Below are positions 41,678 to 50,338 of a stretch of DNA of 64,000 nucleotides, piece by piece. Position numbers and translations under genes: made by a program. Under the pieces are notes generated by a model, which worked only from the letters and a program-made list of their open reading frames with translations, was not told the DNA's origin and made no database searches. The DNA is from Petasospora fabianii (Eukaryota; Ascomycota; Saccharomycetes; Phaffomycetales; Wickerhamomycetaceae), in NCBI GenBank assembly GCA_022641835.1, contig CP048715.1:496001-560000 (forward strand), in the 5' to 3' direction. Position 1 is the first letter of the stretch, and every line of letters begins with the position of its first letter.

Positions 41678-42331
41678 TCACTTCTTCGTTACCTCCTCGT
41701 CAATTTTGAGACCGCTGTACTTCTTGATTTGAGCCTTCAGATTCTTGACAAAGGAGTCAACGTGCTTCTTAGCCTCCTCTGTCTGGGTCTCAGTCTTCAC
41801 AAGAAGACCCTCTGCATCCTTGACAAGCTGGTCCTGCTTCTTAGCAAGAGCTGGCAAAGCTGTGTGCTCGGCCTTGTGGGCAAAGGAAGTCATGTTAGCG
41901 AATGTGTGTGGGAGTGTGTACTTGAAAGCGGCAAGACCAAGCACAAGCGGAGCAATGGCCTTGAATACGAAGTTCGAACGTCTTGTGAGGATGGATCCAG
42001 AAAGTGTAGCAACGAGGATGTATGCGGAGGCAGGAACGAGGTCTTCGTCCTTGTTGTGCAAATTGGCGAGCGTCGTGCTGAAGCTTTGTTCCTTGGCGTG
42101 GTATTTCTTTGTAAGCTCATCCACCTTGGCATTGGTGGATAAGTAGGCACTGTTGAAAGATTTTCTAATATTCTCAATCTTGGCCTCGATGAAAGAAGGG
42201 GAACGCACAGAGCTTCCATTAATGAGCTTGTTAGGACCTAATGTCTCGATCTCAGTTTCGGTGGCCGCAACGACGGTACCTGGAAGAGGCGTCACAGCGT
42301 CCTCGTCTTCGTAGAATTTACGTTCAGGCAT
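41678..42331 (-). CDS. MICOS subunit of the Mic26/Mic27 (apolipoprotein O) family
   Basis: This is a 217-residue mitochondrial inner-membrane protein. It begins MPERKFYEDEDAV, recalling the NFYDD start of yeast Mic27. A helical stretch lies at ~45-95, then two hydrophobic segments around LVPASAYILVATLSGSILTR and AIAPLVLGLAAFKYTLP. The motif with SILTRRSN and FKYTLPHTFAN matches the family's GS....R.N and FKYW.P pattern. Mic26/27 stabilise cristae junctions with Mic10 and cardiolipin. The C-terminal ~60 residues are Lys-rich helix. The frame extends 31 codons upstream to another ATG (42424), but the family start favours 42331. Confidence 0.82.
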   Translation of the reverse strand: MPERKFYEDEDAVTPLPGTVVAATETEIETLGPNKLINGSSVRSPSFIEAKIENIRKSFNSAYLSTNAKVDELTKKYHAKEQSFSTTLANLHNKDEDLVPASAYILVATLSGSILTRRSNFVFKAIAPLVLGLAAFKYTLPHTFANMTSFAHKAEHTALPALAKKQDQLVKDAEGLLVKTETQTEEAKKHVDSFVKNLKAQIKKYSGLKIDEEVTKK

Positions 42332-42914
42332 ACTATTTGTGTGAATGAATGTGAGTAAGTAGTGACCGAGTCCAAGCCAAAAGACAATCCGGTGATAGTC
42401 AGTAGGAACATCTCCCGTCTCCATCACCGAATCATGGCTCTCTGTTTCGGTTTCTTAATTTTCGCGGGTTTCACGTGACCTGTATTCAGTCATGTGACTG
42501 TCATGTGACCTAACCAAGACTCATAGATAAGAACTCGGAGAGAATCGGGAAAGTCTGACCGCCACTGGAGAAACTCCACTCTCCAGTTGGAAAACAAATC
42601 GTTCAACAAGCTTCCTTTCGTCTCATATCCACAGATAGGTGGAAAACGTAGCTTCCCAACGCTTCTAAGCGACCTCATACAAGACTAAACTCTGGTTCTA
42701 TATCCCTCTACCACAGTGACTCACATCACACTCTCTACTCCAGCAACTGACCGCTTTCCCCAGAGCCTCGGTAACTTTTCTCCGCGTCATCACCATCTCC
42801 ACATTTTGGAGATTTATCAGTTTCAAGAACTTCTGGCGCCCCTGCTACTTTCTCGCCACACCAGCACTTGCAAATTTGCCGAAGACAATAGACAAATACA
42901 ACAGATACAGCGGT
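42332..42914. promoter_or_regulatory. Divergent promoter between MIC26/27 gene and PEX20
   Basis: 583 bases with three RTCACRTG-type elements at 42472-42509 (listed separately). No extra gene is supported. Confidence 0.5.
42472..42509 (+). promoter_or_regulatory. Cluster of three CDEI/Cbf1-type E-box sites
   Basis: CACGTGAC at 42472-42479, CATGTGAC at 42491-42498 and CATGTGAC at 42502-42509 all match the Cbf1 consensus RTCACRTG on the minus strand. Start-to-start spacing is 19 and 11 bases. Confidence 0.6.
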
Positions 42915-43985
42915 ATGTCTTGTGGACCAGTAAACTCACTTCAAAAGCTCTCCAATCATGCTCAGGTTGACCGCTCTCTGCAGCATGAGCCCCAGCAAAG
43001 ACACCATGCGCCATCCGCCTCCTTTAGAACACAACAGCCAAACACGCTTGAGCGTGACTTCCAGGCACATCAGCAAGGGCTCCATCACTTTGAACCATCT
43101 TTCAATCCAGGGTTTCAAGCTCCAGTGCGCCAATTTCCGCAACAGCAGGTCCCTAGAGCTGCTGCCTCATCCTGGGCCAACGACTTTAAGCTTAACGATC
43201 CTATGGCAAATACACATCCAGTACAGCAGGGCCAAGGGTGGAACGCACAATTTATGAACCATATGAACGCTCAAAACCAGCAACAGCAGTCGGTACAGGT
43301 ACATGCCCAAACACAGTCTCAAGCTCAAGCACAGGCTCAAATGCAACACCACTTGCAACAATCTCGTCTCAACAGCACAATGTATACGCCACAACTGTCC
43401 CAGAACTATTCTCTAGCTGGAACCTCACGCATGACTGAGCACCAAGAGCTCCACTCTGCTCATCTTCACAGCCAGCTAGAGAAAATGGACGATGAGTATG
43501 CTGCATTGGACAAGGAGTTTGACAACCTTGAGAGGGAATTTCAAAATGTCAAGATGGACGAACCAGCTTTGAAAGCGCCACAGGTTGGCATCCCGCCAGG
43601 CAACAATGCAGGCTTCCGTGAAGCAGCAAAACAGGTTGCCGATGTGATGAAAAGCACTGACTCGTCCAGGTTTGCCAACTCTCGTTTCTTGGACCTGATG
43701 AATCGTGTCTCAGCTGGTCAGGTCTCTCTTAACGAGGACGAAACCAAGCTCGTTGATACACAGGGTAATGACATTCATGAACTCTCGTCTCAGAATGTTG
43801 ATCCATCACAACAACAATCCGCAGGCGGATCACATGCCCATCTTCCGGACCCTTTGGAGTTTGTCAAGGATGGGGAATTAGAGACTCCTTTTCAAGCAGC
43901 AAAGCTCGTCGGAGATCAACATGGAGAGAAATACACCTGGGATGATGTGTATAACGACTATCGCAATGACGACTCGTCATTCTGA
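42915..43985 (+). CDS. PEX20: Peroxisomal import co-receptor Pex20
   Basis: This is a 356-residue soluble protein that works with Pex7 to deliver PTS2 cargo to peroxisomes. The N-terminus MSCGPVNSLQKLSNHAQVDR matches Pex20, with the conserved near-terminal Cys (Cys3) that is ubiquitinated for recycling. W-xx-x-F/Y motifs that bind Pex14 occur (SSWANDF, GWNAQF). A Gln-rich linker follows, then a helical part and the Pex7-binding end EFVKDGELETPFQAAKLVGD. The frame runs 13 codons upstream only through TTG; the ATG at 42915 fits. Using Pex20 rather than Pex18/21 places the species outside Saccharomyces. KEL1 is convergent next door. Confidence 0.93.
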   Translation: MSCGPVNSLQKLSNHAQVDRSLQHEPQQRHHAPSASFRTQQPNTLERDFQAHQQGLHHFEPSFNPGFQAPVRQFPQQQVPRAAASSWANDFKLNDPMANTHPVQQGQGWNAQFMNHMNAQNQQQQSVQVHAQTQSQAQAQAQMQHHLQQSRLNSTMYTPQLSQNYSLAGTSRMTEHQELHSAHLHSQLEKMDDEYAALDKEFDNLEREFQNVKMDEPALKAPQVGIPPGNNAGFREAAKQVADVMKSTDSSRFANSRFLDLMNRVSAGQVSLNEDETKLVDTQGNDIHELSSQNVDPSQQQSAGGSHAHLPDPLEFVKDGELETPFQAAKLVGDQHGEKYTWDDVYNDYRNDDSSF

Positions 43986-44213
43986 AATGTCATCAAAGAT
44001 GAGAAGACTAGGTGGTATGACCCCATGTTTCATGTTGAAAGAAGGATGGGATGAGAGGATGTATGATGTCGATATGATGCTTTATCTTTGATTTTATAGG
44101 AGAGCCAATACTATTCGGCAATTTACATGGAAGCCTGTAAGGACAAAACTGACAACTAAAATTAATTGGATTAAAATGGGTCAATTACATATAACACAAA
44201 GGATTTCATTCCT

Positions 44214-47200
44214 TTAGAAGGATCCGGAAGGGTTGCTAGCGTTGTATAGCTTCTTCTTCAAAGTCAAAGCCTCGTCCTTGAGATCGTCCCTCTCTTTTTT
44301 AATGATGTACAACTCAGCCTGCAAGTCTCTGATCTTGAGGTTGTAGTGAGCATTAGCAACGTCTTCATCTTCATCATCTCCATCTTCAACATCTTTAGTA
44401 TTCAAGTCCTGTTGTTGCATGATCGGAGTAGCGTTTCTGGAACTCTTCTTGGCTCTAAAGAGCCTCAACTCATCAATTTCATGCTGAAGTTTAGATGTGA
44501 GCTCTTTCTCCTTTGCCAAGTCACTCTGAGAGACACGAAGCGCGCGGGTAGCAGTATTAACGGAGTGTAAGGACTCCTTGTAGTTCTCCTCCAGCTTGGA
44601 CATCTCAGCAACCTTAGCCTTCAGGGCCTCAAGCTCAGATTGTGTGGTCTTGTAGGTGGCCAGCTCATCCTGAAGCTTCTTCCTATTAAGGTCGTGTTCC
44701 TCATTCTCCTTCAGCAGCTCGTCAATCTGAGAGCGGAGCTGAGCGGTGACACCTTCATCAGCACTGGAGGAACCACCAAGAGATCGGGTCTTTACCTCAC
44801 CAGTGGATTCATCTGTAGCCAAATACTGAGCCAAGAATGAATCCAACCCTGTGTTGAGCTTCTTGATCTCGTCATGCGATTCGTAGAACGGCTTGGATGC
44901 GAGCTCACGAGTAGACTCATGCTCTTTGCTCAATGAGTCGTATTTGAGCTTAAGCTCTTCAACCTGTTGCTTCAATCCCCTTGACTCTTCCAATTCCTTC
45001 TGCTGCACTTCAAGCTTCTGGCTCTGTTGCTTGATGATGTTGTTCAGCTTTTGCAAATCAAACAAGTTAGATGAGAACATAGACTCCATCTCTGAATGCT
45101 TGGATTTGATCTTCTCGTGCTCCTGACTCAACAATTGATAGTCTGCGTTGAGCTTAATGTGTTTTCTCTTGATTTCAGACTCTGACTCCTGTGATGGCAA
45201 GTCTCTTGTAGCAGCAGCAGATGTCTCAACCTCCTTCCTCAACTTTTCATTCTCAGCCTCTAATGTCTGGACCTTGGCACTAGCACTCTTGATTTGATCA
45301 GTCGTAGTCATTTTCAAGTTCTGGAGTTCCTTGGAGAGAGAATCGATTGTGTTCTTGAACTCAGCCTTCTCATCAGCAGAAACATGTCTAGCACTGCGAG
45401 CAATATCAGTGGCATCAGCGGGAGATTCAACCTCAGTGTTTGTCAAGTTGGATGCTGGAGGAGGAATAGTGGACTTCTTGGAAGATGAAGAGTGGGAGGA
45501 AGCACCGACGACACCAGCAGCTGCGGCACCGACGGCAGCAACACCACCAGCAATAACAGCGGCTCCAGTACCAATGACACCAGTATTGGAGCTGGATGGT
45601 GGTTGATCAATAGATGTAGCGACAGTCTGATCACCAGCTGGCTGGGAGTACTCTCTTGAACCGTCAAACTCCTGAAGATTTGTCTGTGACCTGTCAACAA
45701 GGTCTGGGGTGGAGTTACCGTTGACGTAGTTGTCAAGGAAGTCAGAGTCCCTTTTCTGGTCAGCAGAGGAGTATGGTTGATTTGGAGCAGAAAGCTGTGG
45801 CTCTCTTCCAGCTTTATCCGGAGAAGCAGTCGGAGTCAGGAAATCATCGGCGATAGACTCTTGATCTTTCAAAGGTGGTTCAACCTCAAATGCACCAGGC
45901 ATTCCCTGTGTAATTTCACGACTGCGGTCATGATCATCGAGAGTTGATGTGTTCGGAAGTTCTGGAGCTTGAGTCTTGATTGGAGTCACAAGGTCAGGGG
46001 ATGGTGTGGTGGAATCAAACTCGGCATGTGGCAAGACACCACCTCTTGAAGCAGCGTCAGTCTTGGAAGCATCAGTCTGTGGATGGTTGGCATTGTCCTT
46101 TGGAAGTGGAGCAGGAATAGCTGTTTTGTGGGCAGATCTAACCGGGGATGGGATCTGAAGTGGCAAATCCTCCTCTTCAGCAGAAGGATCCTCTTGCTCT
46201 GGAGCACGACCACGAGTTGAAGATGGAGTTCTTTGTGATCCGATAGACTGCTGGCGTTGTGGGATCTTTTGTGGAGTCTTTCTCTCAAAGGCTTCTGCCT
46301 GACGTTCTCTCTGGAACACATCCTCAGCAGACATACCACGTCCAACGGATTGGATGGATGATTTCTCTGGAGCATTGAACGGTGAGGAGGATGCACCGCC
46401 AGCAATAGCAGCAGCAGCTCCAGTGGCGGCAGCGACACCAGCAGCAGCAGTAGGAGCAGCCACATTGTCATTTGGAATAGAACCGCCTGGTGTCACAAGT
46501 GTAGTGTTCGACTGGGATGAACTAGCGATTGGACCAGACTGGTATGGCTCTGGAGAGGTTGCGACATCCTTCTGAGTTTGTGGTGACTGTTGGGTGGCTT
46601 GCGGTGGAGTAAAGATAGACTGTGGACCTTGGAATCTCTCTTGTTCTCTAAGATTTCCTGGAGTTCTGTACTGTTGATAGCCAGGGATGATCTTCTCCAA
46701 GTTAGTCAAATCCAAAGTGTTCAACAAGGTACCAACACCATTGTCATCCATGGATGGCTCAAGGTTGTCGCCCATCTGAGCGTAGTCAGGCAAATGGCCA
46801 CCAAGAATCAGGAGTCTATCACCCTTCAAGATGGATAAAGAGTGACCGTACTTCCCTCTTGGGTTACCAAGCAAGTTGGATGGAAGCTTGTACCATGTCT
46901 TGGTGATCAAGTTCAAAAGTGACAAATCACCCAGAGCCTCACCGTACGCGTCCTTACCACCATAGACAATCAATGTATCCTTGTAGATAACTGAGGCGTG
47001 CTCCTCACATGGAGTTGGAATGGCACCAAAAGTCTTGTGTTTATCCCACTTGTTAGTCTGTGGATCGTAACTCCAAAGATCATTGTTCAATGATTTTCCA
47101 TTGGAGCCACCAAACAACCAAAGTTTGTTGTCGTATACGTCCATCGTGTGGTTAGTCAATGGTGGTGCTCTCACTGAGTCAGCGGGAGTGACCCACTCCC

Positions 47201-48200
47201 ATGCAACATCTGGACGACGGAACGAACTGAGATTGAACACGGCAAGATCGCTGTAGATCGTATCATCGAGCTGACCACCGTACAAGTAAACCTTAGAGTC
47301 AAAATTAGTGATGGCAATAACGCCAATTGAGTGACCATATCTTCCCGATGGTTTTCTTCCGACCGGATGTGGGATTGTCCATGTGTGAGAGTTCATGTTG
47401 AACAAATACAAGTCGTTGTCAATTTCGCCTTCATCGTTGGTCACAGTGTCACCACCAAAGACGACGAAGGCATTGCCACATGTGGTGGCAGCGTGGCCAA
47501 CTCTTGGAGCTGGTGAGTTGTCATAGACATCAACTTGGACGGTTTGGAAGGCCTTTGAATCTCCATCTGGTTTGATGATCCAGGTATCACCGTACACTGA
47601 GGTATTGTGAAGACCACCCATGACGAAAACCTCACCCTTGTCGTTCGAATATTGCGAAGCGGCATGTCTGTAGCGGGGGAATGGAGAGATCAGAAGCTTT
47701 GATCTGGACCATGGTGTAGCCTGCTGTTTAACGGGACTCTGGCGCTGTTGTTGCTGTGGCTGCTGGAAACGTGGAGGTGGGCCGTTAATACTCTGCGGAG
47801 ACGAGTAGCCGTACTGCGGTTGTTGTTGGGCCTGGCGCTGCGGCGACTTCTGGTTGTACATATTGTTATTCTGGTCGTATCCAATTGCAGCACCCTGCTG
47901 TGGCACCTGGTGCTGTTGGAATTTCTGCGGTTGAGCAGCATACTGTTGTTGTGTGCCTGGCGATGGATGATACTGGGGAGAGTTCAGGCTTCCTTGACTT
48001 TCTTGACGCAAGCTTGCGGGTGTTGATCCCGGAGCACCATGCTGCTGCATGTCCCTGCCTATACCCTGGTAAGAAGAGTTCGAGTATGTCGAGGTTTGTG
48101 GCGAGTTCTGCTTGTTGCCGTTGTTATGCTTGCTAGAAGGTGAGGAGAATGCATCTCCAACCTCCTTGTTCTTCTTTTTACCGAACTTGAAAGGGGTCAT
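44214..48200 (-). CDS. KEL1: Kelch-repeat cell-polarity protein Kel1
   Basis: This is a 1328-residue protein. The N-terminal ~160 residues are Gln/Pro-rich. Kelch repeats forming a propeller run ~165-480, with VFVMGGL, AFVVFGGD, VYLYGGQ, LWLFGGSNG, LIVYGGKDA and LLILGGH as the repeat cores. A long Ser/Pro/Gln/Ala-rich disordered middle (~500-980) follows, then a coiled coil (~985-1310). This is the Kel1/Tea1 architecture. In yeast, Kel1 acts at polarity sites in mating and mitotic exit with Bud14 and formins. It is divergent from TDA11 across 512 bases, the same order as YHR158C-YHR159W. Confidence 0.93.
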   Translation of the reverse strand: MTPFKFGKKKNKEVGDAFSSPSSKHNNGNKQNSPQTSTYSNSSYQGIGRDMQQHGAPGSTPASLRQESQGSLNSPQYHPSPGTQQQYAAQPQKFQQHQVPQQGAAIGYDQNNNMYNQKSPQRQAQQQPQYGYSSPQSINGPPPRFQQPQQQQRQSPVKQQATPWSRSKLLISPFPRYRHAASQYSNDKGEVFVMGGLHNTSVYGDTWIIKPDGDSKAFQTVQVDVYDNSPAPRVGHAATTCGNAFVVFGGDTVTNDEGEIDNDLYLFNMNSHTWTIPHPVGRKPSGRYGHSIGVIAITNFDSKVYLYGGQLDDTIYSDLAVFNLSSFRRPDVAWEWVTPADSVRAPPLTNHTMDVYDNKLWLFGGSNGKSLNNDLWSYDPQTNKWDKHKTFGAIPTPCEEHASVIYKDTLIVYGGKDAYGEALGDLSLLNLITKTWYKLPSNLLGNPRGKYGHSLSILKGDRLLILGGHLPDYAQMGDNLEPSMDDNGVGTLLNTLDLTNLEKIIPGYQQYRTPGNLREQERFQGPQSIFTPPQATQQSPQTQKDVATSPEPYQSGPIASSSQSNTTLVTPGGSIPNDNVAAPTAAAGVAAATGAAAAIAGGASSSPFNAPEKSSIQSVGRGMSAEDVFQRERQAEAFERKTPQKIPQRQQSIGSQRTPSSTRGRAPEQEDPSAEEEDLPLQIPSPVRSAHKTAIPAPLPKDNANHPQTDASKTDAASRGGVLPHAEFDSTTPSPDLVTPIKTQAPELPNTSTLDDHDRSREITQGMPGAFEVEPPLKDQESIADDFLTPTASPDKAGREPQLSAPNQPYSSADQKRDSDFLDNYVNGNSTPDLVDRSQTNLQEFDGSREYSQPAGDQTVATSIDQPPSSSNTGVIGTGAAVIAGGVAAVGAAAAGVVGASSHSSSSKKSTIPPPASNLTNTEVESPADATDIARSARHVSADEKAEFKNTIDSLSKELQNLKMTTTDQIKSASAKVQTLEAENEKLRKEVETSAAATRDLPSQESESEIKRKHIKLNADYQLLSQEHEKIKSKHSEMESMFSSNLFDLQKLNNIIKQQSQKLEVQQKELEESRGLKQQVEELKLKYDSLSKEHESTRELASKPFYESHDEIKKLNTGLDSFLAQYLATDESTGEVKTRSLGGSSSADEGVTAQLRSQIDELLKENEEHDLNRKKLQDELATYKTTQSELEALKAKVAEMSKLEENYKESLHSVNTATRALRVSQSDLAKEKELTSKLQHEIDELRLFRAKKSSRNATPIMQQQDLNTKDVEDGDDEDEDVANAHYNLKIRDLQAELYIIKKERDDLKDEALTLKKKLYNASNPSGSF

Positions 48201-48712
48201 TGTTTCAAGCTAAGCAATTGGCTCCTCTTACGCGGCTCCTATGTGCACAGGACGGTTCTGATGCGTTATTCACTGCGCTTTGAGCGTGGTTTGGTTAAGA
48301 ACTGAGGGTCCAGTGGTAAGCGAGGCCGGAATTTTGGCGACTTGAAACAGCCGCCGGTGGTGATCCGTTGATCTTTTGATCTAGCGAGCGCGTAGTGTGG
48401 TGTCCGGGTGTTCTCGGACTGAATTGAGTGATTAATGTGAGTCGTGCACGGTCTATATAACGAGATTCAGTTCTTGAAGCCATCTAAACTAATCCTTAAA
48501 ATCGACTGGCTTAGAGTATCTGCTCTCTGTGAACTCCCCTGTCGTGTACACGTCGACCTCCCTCCTCAAAGTACCTCCCCACAGTGAAGAGGACGGGCCC
48601 ACACGCGTCCCGCGAACAAATTGACAACAACAAACCCTCAAGTAGCTAGAGAGGCGCCGCCACCACGTAGGCACAGCTCGCTTGGGACCCACAGCTAATT
48701 CCTCGAGCAGCC
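48201..48712. other. Divergent promoter of KEL1 and TDA11
   Basis: 512 bases with leaders on both sides. I noted no strong known motif and no further gene. Confidence 0.45.
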
Positions 48713-50053
48713 ATGGACAAGGACGAGAAGTTCGATCGCTTCATCGAGGACTTTGACCGCAAACTCAATACGGACACCTCCACTTACAAGACCATCCTCA
48801 CCAGACCGACATCCCCGCCTGCTGATAACACTAGGATCAGTGGTCCACAGTCCCCTCTCCTCACAACACCCACCAAGGCCCGCCGCAACTCCATCTCCCC
48901 AGAGAAAGCACCATTATCTGGACCCATTGACAAAGATACAAGAAATTCGCAGCCGTCGCCTAGGCACATGGAGCTCAAGCCAAGCACCACGGAGTCTCCC
49001 TCCGCGCCTGCCTCATCCCATCGTCTGCAGAACGATCAGCAGCAACAACATCAGCAACAAAACGCCAGCAGCCCCGGTGTCAGGCAGGTTCGACTCACTG
49101 ACTCAGCTGGTGGTCTGAAACGCTCAAATACAATCAGTGGTGGGCTCACCACGAACATCAGCTCCGTACACAGACAGCCTTCTACCCGCCGTGGTCTTAA
49201 TTTGGGTCTTAATCTCAAACGTACAGAAGGTGCACCTGTCCATTCACAACGTCAACCAGGATCTTTGAGATCACCAGAGATCCTGACACCATCTCAGGAA
49301 ACTTCCAAGAGGCTCACCAGTCCAAACACTGACACCAAGTCCCGCCAGTATAATGCTCAGACACCGTCCAACAGAAGAACACCCATGCTAGGCACTCAAG
49401 CCGCCTCCAATGCTGCTGATACGCCAGTCCCATCCAAGACATCTCCATCACATCAATTCGCCACACCTTCGACTACATCCAATCCAGACTTGAGACGTAC
49501 CAGACGTAACACCAACACAAGCGTAGTATCAGAATACGATGATGTGGACGACTCGTTGAGAATGCTTGCGGCGAAGGAGATGAAGGTTGCAGAGATGAAA
49601 CACAAGCTCAAGATGCTACAACAGGAGATTGATTTCGAAGAGCAAGAACTCAAGAAATTACGTGATAAGGTTGGTAACACCATCTACAAAGGTATCTCTC
49701 CACAGCATAATCACACCAAGATCCTCGCCAAATCTAATGCGTCAAGCTCCAACACGCCGAAGAATGATCCATCAAAGAAGGAAAGCATATGGACTAGACC
49801 TGTTAACTTCTTAAATCAGTTCGACCAGCTTCTGCAGACTGAGATTGAGAGAATCAATAAGGAGGGATTCAAGCATCCGAGTGAGGCTGCCGCCGACTCA
49901 CAAAGTGGTGGATTCTGGTCGTTTGTCAATGAGGTCAAACAAGGTTTATTAGGTGAAGATGACTCGCCCACACGGGATAAGTCCACAAGGGATAATGAAA
50001 GTGAGACCGAAGTTATGCCTGAACAAGAGATGATAACGATACGAGAACATTAG
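48713..50053 (+). CDS. TDA11: Tda11-family protein
   Basis: This is a 446-residue protein beginning MDKDEKFDRFIEDFDRKLN. Most is Ser/Pro/Thr-rich and disordered. A coiled coil is at ~285-330 (MKVAEMKHKLKMLQQEID). The C-terminal family signature ESIWTRPVNFLNQFDQLLQ followed by GFWSFVNEVKQGLLG matches yeast Tda11 (W.RP...FNQ.D...Q and WSFV.DVK.GLLG). The biochemical role is unknown; the S. cerevisiae name reflects sensitivity to topoisomerase I damage. The neighbour KEL1 supports orthology. Confidence 0.9.
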   Translation: MDKDEKFDRFIEDFDRKLNTDTSTYKTILTRPTSPPADNTRISGPQSPLLTTPTKARRNSISPEKAPLSGPIDKDTRNSQPSPRHMELKPSTTESPSAPASSHRLQNDQQQQHQQQNASSPGVRQVRLTDSAGGLKRSNTISGGLTTNISSVHRQPSTRRGLNLGLNLKRTEGAPVHSQRQPGSLRSPEILTPSQETSKRLTSPNTDTKSRQYNAQTPSNRRTPMLGTQAASNAADTPVPSKTSPSHQFATPSTTSNPDLRRTRRNTNTSVVSEYDDVDDSLRMLAAKEMKVAEMKHKLKMLQQEIDFEEQELKKLRDKVGNTIYKGISPQHNHTKILAKSNASSSNTPKNDPSKKESIWTRPVNFLNQFDQLLQTEIERINKEGFKHPSEAAADSQSGGFWSFVNEVKQGLLGEDDSPTRDKSTRDNESETEVMPEQEMITIREH

Positions 50054-50338
50054 ATGGTCCATACAACGAAGTTTTCTTTTCCCCTTTTCAAGGACTCGTG
50101 TTGAACGTCTCGCTTCTTCCGTTCTGTAGCACTCTACCAAATATAATGCTGCTCTTGCGGTATTGCTTCATATATCTGTGTGATGGCCCTGATCGCCCCC
50201 AAAGAACCGATATAACAATACAAAAGCAAATAACTCAGAAGTCAAACGTAAAACTAATATTAAAATTACATATAAGAGCAGTACTGCAACCTAATTACAA
50301 GCGTCGAGGGAAGAAGGGGCAAGAGAATGATTCCCACA

